In this document: piece after piece, positions 12,128-23,297 of the stretch
Layout of the letters: each line of letters starts with the position of its first letter
Numbering within the stretch: the first letter of the stretch is position 1
Assembly: GCA_951812925.1 (NCBI GenBank)
Contig: OX638368.1
Coordinates: forward strand, 113,049,309-113,113,308
Source of the DNA: Calliopum simillimum
Taxonomy: Eukaryota; Arthropoda; Insecta; Diptera; Lauxaniidae
Direction of reading: 5' to 3'
DNA: 64,000 nt
Made by a program: the position numbers and the translations under genes
Notes under the pieces: model-generated
Told to the model about the DNA's origin: nothing
Seen by the model: the letters and a program-made list of their open reading frames with translations, nothing else
The model's database searches: none

Positions 12128-12421
12128 ATGAGGATCCGTTTCGAATCCATTACGAGTTCATAAAGGTATAAAAAACGTAATCCGCGGTAACGGATCCATT
12201 TCGAACCCGTAACGTACATCAAAAACGAATTCAAAACGCTTTGTTTCGATAAAAAAAAAAACATTTTGAAGCGCTTATTAGCGAATAAAAAAAAATTAAA
12301 TTCCGCAGTGCGGGCCCGTTTCGAATCCGAAACTTATGTAAAAACGAATTCAAAACGGATTTGCTTTTAAATATGTTAATGCTGTATATTTACAGAAAAA
12401 AACCGTTTTGATGCGCCTATT
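12128..12421. repeat. Right copy of the 295-bp direct repeat flanking the LINE
   Basis: Same sequence as 8323-8618, starting ATGAGGATCCG exactly where the LINE 5' end stops and ending GATGCGCCTATT. To its right the repeat continues into unique sequence (AGCAATTAAAAA), so the right-hand copy is joined to the rest of the host repeat. Confidence 0.8.
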
Positions 12422-13207
12422 AGCAATTAAAAAATAATAAAAAGAAAAAAAGGAAGAAAAATAAAGGGTAAAAACCCACCTTTGGTAGGATTCGAACCTG
12501 GGCAAATCCGTTTCGATTCCGTAAATACTTCAAATACGAACTCAAAACGGATTTGCTTTATTTAATTTTTATGATAAAAAAAATATTTTTGATTTGTTTT
12601 TTTTTTTCTTTTTATTTTATTGCGTATGATTTTTTGTAAACTTTTCAAACTCTGTTTGAAAAAATGTTTTTGATTCCAAATTTGAGTATATACAATTTTT
12701 TATCAAAAGAAGGGAAGAAAAACAACACAGAATACTTATAAAAAAACAACAGAAATTTCTTTAATATACAAACTTTAAATCTCAACATCAAATAAGTCTA
12801 CATCAGTTAAGTAAACATCATATCGGCCAATAGCCTAGTTGTCTAACGTCTCGTGTATGAAAGAGTAATACCCCGGGAGCCTGAGTTCGACTCCCGGCCG
12901 GGCTAGTAATTTTTTTTTTTGTTATTTTGTTTTTTTTAATTAAAAATAAGCGCTTCACCCTGTTTTCTTTTTTTTTTATAAGCAGAATTAACATTATTAA
13001 AAGCGAATCCGTTTTGAATTAGTTTTTGATGTACGTTACAGATTCGAAACGGATCCATAAAAGAAGAAAAAACGATTCGTTTTTTTTTAGGAATCCTTCC
13101 CGCAAACGGATCAGTAACGGATACGTAACGGATTCCGTAACGGATAAAAAGAACGATAATATGAACCCGTTACGGATCCGAAACGAGTCCGTTTGGCACA
13201 CTGGGTA
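12422..13207. repeat. Unidentified repeat rich in CGAAACGGATCC and GTAACGGAT words
   Basis: AT-rich DNA with many short direct and inverted copies of CGAAACGGATCC, CGTAACGGATTC and CAAAACGGATTTG, continuing the sequence type of the 295-bp repeats. It ends around CCGTTTGGCACACTGGG near 13205. There is no credible protein frame. The density of short inverted words suggests a MITE or subterminal region of a DNA element, but no terminal pair or target duplication could be fixed. Confidence 0.45.
12826..12920 (+). ncRNA. tRNA-derived Pol III promoter (SINE head or tRNA pseudogene)
   Basis: TAGCCTAGTTG at 12831-12841 fits the A-box consensus exactly. AGTTCGACTCC at 12884-12894 fits the B box with one mismatch, and the spacing is about 50 bp as in tRNA genes. 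A run of T starting at 12910 would end Pol III transcription. The acceptor ends do not pair as a normal cloverleaf, so I do not call a working tRNA. Confidence 0.45.
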
Positions 13208-13313
13208 ATTATATAAAGTCAGTGACTAAAATTTATAATTTATTAGCACAAATAAGTTCATTAAGCAAAAGAGTTTTTGATAAAAAACCATTTATTTCAC
13301 CAACACATGCTGT

Positions 13314-13830
13314 GGGTAATATGGACCACCAAAGAAAAAGCCTCAAAAACAAATGTATTTATCACCTTTTTCAGATGGGGAATCTAGTTGCAGTTTTCAT
13401 GACGAGTCTGATGGTGTCATTATATGTAATTCGTTAACTACAAAGGAAAACATGATTAAAAATGCATATAATGTAACACCTTTTACTCAGAAGATCGACT
13501 TGGCGAATTTTGGGTTGAATGTGTAATCTGACGTTCTTGGAGTCATGAAAAATGTGCCAAGTGTGGAAGTGACATTTTTATATGCAACTTCTGTACAAAA
13601 TGGAATATATGGTCCATATTACACTACACTTTTTTTATATCTTCATTTTGAGTATTTTCAGTTTTTTAATTTTTTTTCTTTATCCTGATGAGATATTTAT
13701 CTAAAAGTGAATCAGAATAAAGGTAAATTGTTTTCTTTACTGGATGACATAAAATGAACCATTTGTTTTATGTATTTTGGGTTTTATTTAAAAAAGAAAG
13801 ATGGGTGGTCCATATTTCCCTCCCTTACCC
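13314..13830. mobile_element. Short pogo-like remnant with GGG-rich inverted ends
   Basis: The left end reads GGGTAATATGGACCACC and the right end, reverse complemented, GGGTAAGGGAGGGAAATATG followed by GACCACC: the same sequence with a short deletion on the left. Inside are fragments of coding sequence (near 13364-13525: SPFSDGESSCSFHDESDG; near 13554-13604: a C-x2-C-x6-C-x2-C knuckle), compatible with the acidic and zinc-binding tail of a transposase but broken by frameshifts. Assigned to the pogo group by end architecture shared with 37068-37989 and 56519-57407. Confidence 0.45.
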
Positions 13831-14396
13831 TATAAATAAGGATTTCATATAATCGAAGTGTATGAAATAAATTACAGTGTATAAATATAAATTTGTGAAA
13901 TTATTGATTGATATTGACCTAAAGAAACGATTTCTAATAAGTTTAAGACAAAACGAATAGTATTTTACCATAAAACGGCGATTTTCTTTTGTACGTAATT
14001 AGGTGCATAAATTTGTATGAGTGAACGTAGCCGTGCCAATCACGTAATTCGGAAAAATAAGAGACATTTAATTATTAATCGGTGTAAAATTAACTAAAAA
14101 TTTATTTTTTCACGAATTAAGTTGAGTTTTGTTAAATATAGTGACGTAATTACGGCACAAGCTTTTCCTGTTTGATTCTTTGAACAGTTTATTTTGTTTC
14201 AAGCAATAAATGTGTAGTTTTCCATAGATTTCAGCAATTAGTTTTAAAAATTAAACTTCAATTTTATTCAATTTATTATTCCGTGATAAGGTTAAACAAA
14301 CTATTATAAGTTCCTATATGCTTAAATCAATTTAAGTTAATGAGGTTAGGCACAATTTTATGTTTTCGTAATTTTTTTTCTTTTTTATAGGGAAAA
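13831..14396. other. AT-rich spacer upstream of the pogo transposase
   Basis: No gene recognised. A pyrimidine tract ending TTTTTTATAG at 14381-14390, just before the transposase ATG, could be a splice acceptor for a 5' untranslated intron. Otherwise nothing could be assigned. Confidence 0.4.
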
Positions 14397-17300
14397 ATGT
14401 CTGCAAACTACACGGAAGCAACTCTTGAAAAGGCACTAGAAGAAATCGGGAATAAATCTTTGTCAGTATATAAAGCGTCACGACTATATAAAATACCAAG
14501 GCAAACTCTTTACGATAAAATCAATAAAAAATACAACAAAGAGTCTACTGGAGCACCATCCATTCGTTAATTATTGGATGGATAAACCAAATGACTCAAA
14601 TTGGATTTCCAATAACTAAAGATTTATTGTTACATTCTGTACAAAAACTTGTGACAAAACTTGGTCGACCAAACTCTTTCAAGGAAGGTTTGCCTGGGCG
14701 TCATTGGTATGAAAATTTTCTGCGAAGAAACCCATCGATCAGCAAACGAATTTGCCAGGTGCTTACTACAGCACGCGTTTCATCTAATGAAGGAAAAATC
14801 AGAAATTGGTTTCAGACTGTCAAACTGTATTTTGATGAAAACAATCTTCTTGCAGTATTAGAGGATCCTTCCAGAATTTTTAACTGTGATGAATCGGCAT
14901 TTTTCCTTTGCCCTAAGGATCGTGCTGTTTTGGCAAGAAAAGGTTCAAAGGCTGTGTATTGCAGATCTGGAAATGATGAATATTCTAGCGAAATATCCAA
15001 AAGACTGGTCAATTGGAAGAAGCGAATCAGGATGGATGAACTGTGAAGCTTTTTATGAATATATTGCAAATGTTTTTAATCCATATTTAATCAAAGAAGG
15101 TATAAAGAAGCCTGTATTTTTATTTTTAGACGGCCATGTCTCCCACTTATCGTACCATGTAAGTCAATTGTGTAAAGACAATGATATAATTTTGGTCGCT
15201 TTGTTGCCCAATTCCACCCACATATTGCAGCCTATGGATGTAGCAGTATTTCATAGTTTGAAAAACAACTGGAGCAAAAATGTTTACACTTGGCGTATGC
15301 AAAATAATGGCGCTCGTATGAAACGACAAGATTTTGGACCAGTCCTTGAAAAATCTATTGAGTCCTCATTAAGACCAAAAATAGTAAAAAATGGATTTCG
15401 AAAGTGTGGATTGTATCCTTTTGATGAAAACGCCATCGACTATGAAAAGTTACTGAAAACTACGAGTAATTCTGGTTTGGATTATGAAGAAACTATTCTA
15501 CTGGAAATTGGTTCTTCTATTCAACTGCAGCTGTAATCAACATCAGAAGAATCAAATAAATATGCAAAATGGTTTGAGGAGCTTTTAGGAGTCCAAAAAT
15601 TTAATTCTTTTGAGCGATTCACGGTCATTTTCCCGAATACCAGTTCCCGAAATGCCCATATCCCGAACGACCATTTTCCCGAAAGACCATTTTTCCGAAG
15701 GGTATTTTTTCCCGGATGACGGTTATCCCGAAAATATATTTTCCCGAACGTTGATTGTCCCGAATGTTTGTTTTCCCGAAGTGATATCAATATTTATTGA
15801 AAATTGTCGAAATGTGCCATAAAAATGTATTTGTTTACAATCAGATGTTTTTTATAAAAATGTATTTGTTCACAATCAGATGTTTTTATAAAAATGTATT
15901 TGTTCACAATCAGATGTTTTTATAAAAATGTTTTTGTGATTCTTATAATTCTTACCTCGCAAAACTACAAAGTCATTTCCATTGAAACATGTGATTGCTC
16001 TTGCCCGGCACTCTTTTGATCTCAGTCTTTGGCACTCCCAATATGTATTGGGGTTTTCTGTTGTCGGTTTTGGGATCTTAAGTATATGTAACCACCTACT
16101 ATTAATTTAGTTTCATCGACAATTCGTGGGCTTTGCACGTTGCGGAATTCTACACGAAAAAGTATATCAAAAAAACTATATGTCATAAATTTTTATTTTT
16201 CGACTGTCGTTTACTTTTTTATTATGGCAACAGTAGAATGGCAACGGTTCACACTAACAAAACTTTGCCCAACTGATTTTTTCCGTTATGATATTTTCGG
16301 CTGGGATCTATTTGTGCGATTCGGAAACATTCGGGAAAACATGGAAATTCGGGAAAATGATCGTTCGGGAAAAAAGTTTTTCGGAAAAACGATCATTCGG
16401 GAAATAGGCTTCGGGAGAAAAGCTTTCGGGATTTATGTCATTCGGGAAAATGACCATTCGGGAACTGGTATTCGGGAAAATGGTCGGGAACGCTTTTGAG
16501 CACTGCGTCGGAGAGTGGAACGGAGATGTCAAAGATGAAAACTTATGCTACTTTTGGAAAAATATAAAAAAGAACCATTCAGATAGAACATCATTTACTC
16601 CGGATTCAATGAGTTTAAGTGACACAACTTTGCATGCCAATGATTGTTCTATATCCAATATAAATTTAGACTGGATGACTGATATAAATTTTATGGAGAT
16701 GGTTATAGATGATGACAATATTTTAATACCAAGCTCAACACCGAAAACCCCTCAAAAACTTGGTATTGAAGAAAATATCGAAAAAGAACCAAATATTGCT
16801 CATTTTTCGATAAATCCTAATTCAGTTGAACCAGAACATGATGGCAATAACATTTTAATACCATGCTCAACTCCGAAAACCTCTCAAAAACTTGGTATTG
16901 AAGAAAATATCGAAAAAGTACCAGGTAATGCAGTTGAACCAGAAACTTCTGCTTTAAATACAACAAGCCAATCTAAAGATATTAAATCGAAATTTCCGAC
17001 TCCATTTAAAAATGCATTATTTTGGCCGGAAACCACGACTTCAAAAAAAAAAAAAATATATTAAAAAAAGGCTGGTTCCGACAGTAACGGCAACCGAACA
17101 TATCGAATACCAAAGACGGTTAAACCAAGAAAAGAAAGAAAAGATTGATAAAGCTGAAGTAAGAAAACAGGAACGTGAAAATAAAAAAGCCAGAGTAGAG
17201 GAAAAATACAAGAAAAATAAAAATGTGACACTCCCGAAAACGAAAAAAGAAAGTGGAAAAGCCAGATGTGAAATGTTACCAAATGAAAGAGTTCAGGGAA

Positions 17301-17611
17301 ACGATTGCATTAAACAAATTTTAACAATCACTTCAGGAGAACATGTAATTGTTACTTACGAAGAAGAGAAATTTCCCGGTGTTATGACGAGACTACTGGA
17401 CAATGAAAGCGGCCTAAAGTACGAGGTGAAGACCTTGATAATGAGTTGCTTTGTGAATGGCCGGATGAATTGGCGGTGGCCCGAAAAGGATGATATTTTA
17501 GAATATGATCCAACCGATATCGTAAAAAAAATTAGCCCCCACTTCCAGTCAACAAAAGAGGAGTTTTTTATATTCCAGACTTCAAGTAAATACAGAACTT
17601 CATCCAACTAA
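14397..17611 (+). pseudogene. Pogo/Tigger-family transposase (Tc1/mariner superfamily), interrupted and mutated
   Basis: The frame starts at ATG 14397 with a helix-turn-helix DNA-binding region (ASRLYKIPRQTLYDKI) and a CENP-B-like segment with GRHWYENFLRRNPSISKRIC. Catalytic acidic residues are visible in FNCDESAFF, FLDGHVSHL and HILQPMDVAVF. A lysine- and glutamate-rich C-terminal tail follows (about 16504-17611). Breaks: a frameshift and stop near 14570; a deletion near 14980 that removes sequence between the first and second catalytic blocks and shifts the frame; a TAA at 15534-15536; the MITE at 15616-16492; and a frameshift in an A-run near 17045. Removing the MITE plus one 9-base duplicate rejoins the frame through ...NSFE-HCVGE.... 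It can no longer encode a working transposase. Confidence 0.88.
15616..16492. mobile_element. MITE with TTCGGGAAAA repeats and perfect 9-bp target duplication
   Basis: An 877-bp element inside the pogo transposase, flanked by the direct repeat CTTTTGAGC at 15607-15615 and 16493-16501. The ends are imperfect inverted repeats sharing TCATTTTCCCGAATACC and its complement GGTATTCGGGAAAATG. Both ends contain many copies of TTCCCGAA or TTCGGGAA. A stretch of about 36 bp (AAAAATGTATTTGTTCACAA, then TCAGATGTTT) is tandemly repeated three times at 15820-15930. There is no transposase frame. A 9-bp duplication points to the Mutator-like group, but the family is not identified. Confidence 0.85.
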
Positions 17612-17805
17612 TGTGGAAAAGAAAAGAACCTTCAAAAACTTTTTATTATTTATTTATGTTTGAATTGATACGTACCTGAAATATTTTAAGGCTTTTTAAC
17701 AGATTTTTTTTTATTAATTTATTCTTTTATTATTATTAGTATTATCTAGCTATTATTTTACTGAACTACTTTTTTATTTGAATTGCTTAGAACTTGAAAT
17801 ATTAT

Positions 17806-18490
17806 TTAGTAGAGTTCCCAGGGAGTTAAAAACACTAGGTATACGTAGGACTTCTACAAGACCGCATGAAATTTAATTATTAAAAGTGGAACGCTTAGCT
17901 TAAAATATATATAAAAAAGTTTATCTATTAAAAAGTTGTGATCTTTTTTGTAGTGCGGTCATTTGGTAGATTTACCTGGAAAGTTTTTCGAAGTTTTTTA
18001 AACTGATTTTTTCTTTTAAATTGTGATAATACATGAACGGAGCGTCGCAGCAATAAAACAAAAACACCAGCTTATAGGGAATTGTTTGTTCTACAAATAA
18101 AATTTCGTTCTTATTTTTGTACGACTTAAGGCTTAGGAGATATCTTTTGACAAACTTAAAATTTAGAAAAAAATTGTTTTTGCAAAATATTCCGAAACGA
18201 TATGCCGCAGAAAAAATTTTTTTCTTGGATTTTGTAGAACATGTTATTCTCTATGAATGTTTTTACCAACACTTTTTCCGTCCGACTTACCGTTCAGAAG
18301 ATATCGCGATTTGAAAATGAACATAGTTTTATGAAAAGTTAAACGCAGTAGGCCTCTTCGTTTTGCCTTTTTGGACAAAACACCGTAGTCGGTGTTGGAA
18401 ACAACTTCAATTACGAAGAAATTTACTAGAATTTTTCTCTAGAAGTACCCGTTACAGAGATAAAAATAGTAATTTTCAATGTGTTTTACG
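17806..18490. repeat. Probable degenerate arm related to the adjacent palindrome
   Basis: At 17806-17880 the sequence TTAGTAGAGTTCCCAGGG, then ACTTCTACAAGACCGCATGAA, resembles the reverse complement of the right end of the next palindrome (TTAGTGGAGTGCCTGGGG, then TTTCTACAAGACCGAATGAA). This suggests an older, diverged copy of the same element end, with the better-preserved palindrome next to or inside it. There is no reading frame of note. Confidence 0.4.
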
Positions 18491-18492
18491 AT

Positions 18493-19564
18493 TAGTGGAG
18501 TGCCTGAGACTTTTAACCTAGGATATTTATTAGAGTGAATGAATTTATATAGTTGAGGTGGGATTTTGTTTTTTATACCATAAAAAGAAAAGTTTACCAA
18601 CAATTTTTTTGTGCAATTGATTTTTTCTTTATTTAAGCAATAACTATAAAAAGTTAATACAACACTAAATCCAAAATAGATGTAAACTTTTGCAAACTAT
18701 TTTTTCTAAACTAATATAGAGTCGCTAAACTCGAAAAACCCACTTATTTTTTATTTCTTTGGACCGTTCCCGAGTAATTCGGACATTTATATTTTCGAGG
18801 TTATAGCTTCATATACATCAATATATTTGTAGAACGCCAAGTCTGATCGATTTTATTTTACAACGCTTACAAAGAATGAGTAATGGCTCTTTTAACGAAT
18901 ATACCAATGATTATGCTCCGAACAAAATTAACTGAGTTATAGCAGGAAAAACTCAGATTTTTTAAAAATTTTAAAAAATTTTTCATATCAATATCAAATG
19001 ATAATCTTAGTTTTTCGCATTTATTTATTTGAAAAAAAATTTTTTTTAACAATTTTATTCAATGGTTTTTCATTTGACGTTGGTATGAAAAATTTTAAAA
19101 TTTTTTTAAAAAATCTAAGTTTTTCGTGCTATAACTCAGTTAATTTTATTCGGAGCATAATCATTGGTATACCCGTTAGAAACGCCATTAGTCATTCTTT
19201 GTAATCGTGGTAAAATAAAATCGATCGGATTTGGCGTTATACAAATATATTGATGTATATGATGCTATAATCTCGAAAATAAAAATGGCTGAATAACTCG
19301 GGAACGGTTAGAAGGAAAAAAAAAATGGCGTTTTTTGTGTTCAGCGACCTCAAATTAGTTTAGAAAAAATGGTTTGCAAATTGTTACAATTATTTTTAAT
19401 GTAGTGTTATACTAACTTTTTATAGTAATACACAAATCAAAAGCACAAAAAAATTTTGGGTAAACTTTTATTTTTATGGCATTTAAAACAAAATCCCATC
19501 CCAACCGTATAAATTCATTCGGTCTTGTAGAAATCCTAGGTTAAAAGCCCCAGGCACTCCACTA
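18493..19564. mobile_element. Foldback element, arms about 480 bp
   Basis: The left terminus TAGTGGAGTGCCT (18493) is complementary to the right terminus AGGCACTCCACTA (19564). Complementarity runs through both arms, for example TATAACTCAGTTAATTTTAT on the right with its counterpart near 18930, to a short centre around 19000-19060. No clear target duplication: the 8 bases on each side do not match. There is no transposase frame. A non-autonomous inverted-repeat element is the likeliest reading. Confidence 0.75.
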
Positions 19565-19647
19565 ATTATTGTTTTTTTTTAATCAAAATTTTTTATGTTT
19601 TTTTAATAAACTTCTTTCTTTTTTATTCCTTTTATATACATATGAAT

Positions 19648-21490
19648 TAGAGTGGTCCATAATCCGAAAGTGTTAAAAAGTCAAGGTGCGCGCGACTTTT
19701 CTGAATCCTTGGATCCTGCTGATTACAAAAAGTGCTTTGAAACCAAAAAAAAAATTGCGTTTAGATTTTCCGCAACGAGCTTGAATGTACTTTTTTAGGA
19801 ATTTTTGAGTTTTTGAGTACTTTTTTTAATTTTAACGATATATCTTTCTAACCAGGAAAGGTGTTTGCAAAAATTAATTTGCAATTTTTTAAGAATATTT
19901 TGAGCCAAATTCTGCATCAATAATAGTTAATCTACTCTTTCCCAATTTTTTTAGCGGCACTTTAAACTTCAAAATTTGTAAATTTTTTGGGTGTTTTCAC
20001 TTTCAAGAACAGATTTTTTTCTAATTTTGCTTTTACGAATTTTTTTTTAAATTTTTAAATTTTTATGCATTAATTTATCGTTAAATTAATTTCAACAACT
20101 AAGCTATTAGTAATACTTTTACTCACTAAAAGCAATTAAGTATAATTAAATTGGACTTAAAAAAAAAATTAATTTTCATGTTTTCAAGGCATTAAAATAA
20201 GATATTTTAATGGGATGACGTAAGGTACCATTTTTTTGTTATAAAATCATTAGTTCCTAATCTTCTGAATAAAACATTCTTCGCAATATCGAAACCTTGG
20301 CACTTCATGTTTTTTTTGTTTCCATAGATCTTCGAAGAAAACCAAACAAACAAATAAATCGAAATGAAACTAAAATAACCATTATCGATATATTTGTTGA
20401 TGCTGATTTCGAATTCAGTCTCAAAATTGCTGTATACGGTTTAGCAGATATTTTAACATAAAAGTATAAGAAACACCGTTTTTGCTCTTTTTAAAGTGAT
20501 ATTACAAGTCAAGGTTACTTTCAACCACAAAAAGTGGTATAGTGGTTAAAAGTGCCAGTCTGTTTCTTTAAAATTCAATTTAAATTATACCGATATCTTT
20601 TTTATTCTCGGAGTTATTCTAACCTAAAAAGTTGAAAAAGTAAAAAAAACTGTTTTTTTTTTTGTTATTTCTGCTTACGATATTTCGGAGGAACAAAGAG
20701 ATATTGATACAATTTAAATAGGGTTTTGAAGAAAGAGGCTCTTACTTTTAACTTCAGTACCACGCTTAAAGTTACCATGTCTTGATATAACAGCTTCAAA
20801 ATTAGCAAAAACGGTGTTTTTTGCATTTTTAGGTCAGGATATCTCTAAAACCGTATAAGGTAGAGCAATTCTGAGACTGGATTTAGAATTTTCATGAACG
20901 CATACATCGCAAATTACTATTGTTGTTTCGGTTTCACCATGAAAATTTTAATCTCAAAGTTTTTTTTCTGGCCAAATTTGATTACACTTTACGGTTTTTA
21001 GTAAGTAAAGTGAAGCTTATGGATTAGTTGTTGAAATTGGTTGGTGGATAAATTAATGGCCAAGAAAATAAAAGCAAAGAAAAAAATTTAATAGAGCAAA
21101 ATAAGAAAAAAATTGGTTCTTGAATTTGCAAACGCCTCAAAAAATTAACAAATTTTGAAGTTTAAAGTGCCGCTAAAAAAAATTGGGAAAGAGTAGATTA
21201 ATAAATATCGAAGCGGAATTCGGCTCAAAATATTCCTAAAAAATGCAATTTAATTTTTGCAAATACCTTATCTGGTTAAAAAGATATAGCGTTTAAATTA
21301 AAAAAAGTACTCAAAAACACAAAAATTCCTAAAAAAGTACATTCAAGCTCGTTGCGGAATATCTAAACGCAATTTTTTTTGGTTCTAAGGCACTTTTTGT
21401 AATCAGCAGGATCCAAGGATTCAGAAAAGTTGCGTGCACCTTGACTTTTTAACATTTTTGGTTTTTCCATACAAAATTTGGACCTCTCTA
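19648..21490. mobile_element. hAT-like foldback element with near-perfect 8-bp target duplication
   Basis: The left end TAGAGTGGTCCA (19648) pairs with the right end GGACCTCTCTA (21490). Flanks are ATATGAAT (19640-19647) and ATATGTAT (21491-21498), seven of eight bases alike. Arms stay complementary for hundreds of bases, including GATCCTGCTGATTACAAAAA on the left and its complement near 21396-21418. TAGAG ends and the 8-bp duplication match the element at 6369-7859, so both belong to hAT-like non-autonomous elements of different families. No transposase is encoded. Confidence 0.8.
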
Positions 21491-21498
21491 ATATGTAT

Positions 21499-21781
21499 AT
21501 GTTTCTTGAAGAAAAAAAAGTGCATTTGAACAAAATTAAAGTTAAATAAATGTTAACATGTTTAAAATAAAGAAATTTGACGTTTTTGATTGTTGTATAA
21601 TGAAAATACATCATATTTTAAGCTAGTACGGAATATGGTGCACGAAAGTACGGAGTTAGGTTCAACGCAAAATTTTAGTCCGGAATTAGGTACAAATGCA
21701 ATGTTTCTTAAAATATTAAAATTTATTACAATATCAGCATTATCATGCTCAAATTGATTTACAATCGACTACGGATAAATC
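21499..21781. other. Spacer between foldback elements
   Basis: AT-rich DNA of about 280 bp with no gene, repeat or promoter that I recognise. The words GTACGGAGTTAGGTTCAACG and CCGGAATTAGGTAC near 21650-21690 form a weak direct repeat. Confidence 0.3.
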
Positions 21782-22129
21782 AGACCTTAAAACTTTTAAA
21801 CTTTTATTCAAAAAGTTTTGCTAATGCAAGTTTTTGAAAACTTTTATTTTTAAAAGTTTTTAAAAACTTTTATTTTTAGAAGTTTTTAAAAACTTTTTCA
21901 AAAAACTTTAATCCATAAAAGTTTTTGTATAAAAGTTTTTTGAAAAAGTTTTTAAAAACTTTTATTTTTAAAACTTTTTTATAAAAGTTTTTCAAAAAAC
22001 TTCTCATATAAAACTATTTTTTGAAAAAAAAACATGGCAAAAAAAGAAATACCCTGAAAAAAAATTCAGTGACTGAAGTATTACAAATTACACGCTTATC
22101 TATAGAGCTGAAAGATAAAATGCGACCGC

Positions 22130-23165
22130 TTTGAGCCCATTTGGGTGAAAAAATTTTATTGCACCAATCTATGGGGTCGAAAAAAGATTTTGGACATGAC
22201 CAGAAGTGTCCCCGACCCCTCTAAGTGACCGATTTGGGCCCATTTTGGTGAAAAAATTTTATTGCACCAATCGATGGGGAAGGGTCGAAAATAGATTTTG
22301 GACATGACCAGGGGTGTCCACGACCCCTCTAAGTGACCGATTTGGGCTCATTTTGGTGAAAAAATTTTATTGTACCAATCGATGGGGAAAGGTCGAAAAA
22401 AGATTTTGGACATGACCAGAGGTGTCCCCGACCCCTCTAAGTGACCGATTTGGGCCCATTTTGGTAAAAAAAATTTTATTGCACCAACCGATGGGGAAAG
22501 GTCGAAAATACATTTTAGACATGGTCAGGGGTGTCCCCGACCCCTCTAAGTGACCGATTTGGGCTCATTTTGGTGAAGAAATTTTATTGCACCAATCGAT
22601 GGGGAAAGGTTGAAAATAGATTTTGGACATGACCAGGAGTGTCCCCGACCCCTCTAAGTGACCGATTTCAGCCCATTTTGGTGAAAAATTTTTATTGCAC
22701 CAATTGATGGGCAAAGGTCGAATATAGATTTTGGACATGACCAGGGGTGTCCCCGACCCCTCTAAGTGACCGATTTCAGCCCATTTTGTTGAAAAATTTT
22801 TATTGCACCAATCGATGGGGAAAGGTCGAAAATAGATTTTGGACATGACCAGAGGTGTCCCGACCCCTCCAAGTGACCGATTTGGGCCCATTTTGGTGAA
22901 AAAGTTTTCCTGACCAACCGATGGGGTAAGGTCGAAAATAGATTTCGGACATGACCAGGGGTGTCCCCGACCCCTCTAAGTGACCGATTTGGGCTCATTT
23001 TGGTGAACAAATTTTATTGCACCAATCGATGGGGAAAGGTCGAAAATAGATTTTGGGCATGACCGGAGGTGTCCCCAACCCCTCTACGTGACCGATTTTG
23101 GCCCATTTTGGTGAAAAAATTTTGTTGCACTATCGATTGGGAAAGGTCGAAAATAGACTTCTGTC
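22130..23165. repeat. 108-bp satellite array, left arm
   Basis: About nine to ten tandem units with GTGACCGATTTGGGCCCATT recurring every 108 bases (for example 22225, 22333, 22441 and 22549). Units differ by point changes (GGGGTGTCC / GGAGTGTCC; GGGCTCATT / GGGCCCATT). Because 108 is a multiple of three, long open frames of a 36-residue repeat arise, but these look incidental. Confidence 0.92.
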
Positions 23166-23297
23166 TGGTATACATGGGTTCAAATTGGATTTGGAAAATT
23201 TTTGTATGTTAAGGAATACCATCTAGCTTTGTTGAAAGCCATTTTTGCTTACAACTTTATTATGTTAGTAAGAATTTACTTTTAATAGCAACAAGTA

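Noticed and set aside
12484..12510. Minus-strand B box (GGTTCGAATCC) suggesting a second Pol III gene
   Set aside because: No A box at tRNA spacing and no cloverleaf pairing. It was left unannotated.
13222..13437. 71-residue frame as a distinct gene
   Set aside because: The better explanation is a frameshifted piece of a transposase tail within the short pogo-like remnant. The acidic tail is in another frame.
22565..23010. Open frames with repeated 36-residue peptides in the satellite arrays (also 25161-25646 and 48891-50375)
   Set aside because: The unit is 108 bp, so any stop-free frame stays open by arithmetic. There are no start context, domain or codon-level signs of selection.
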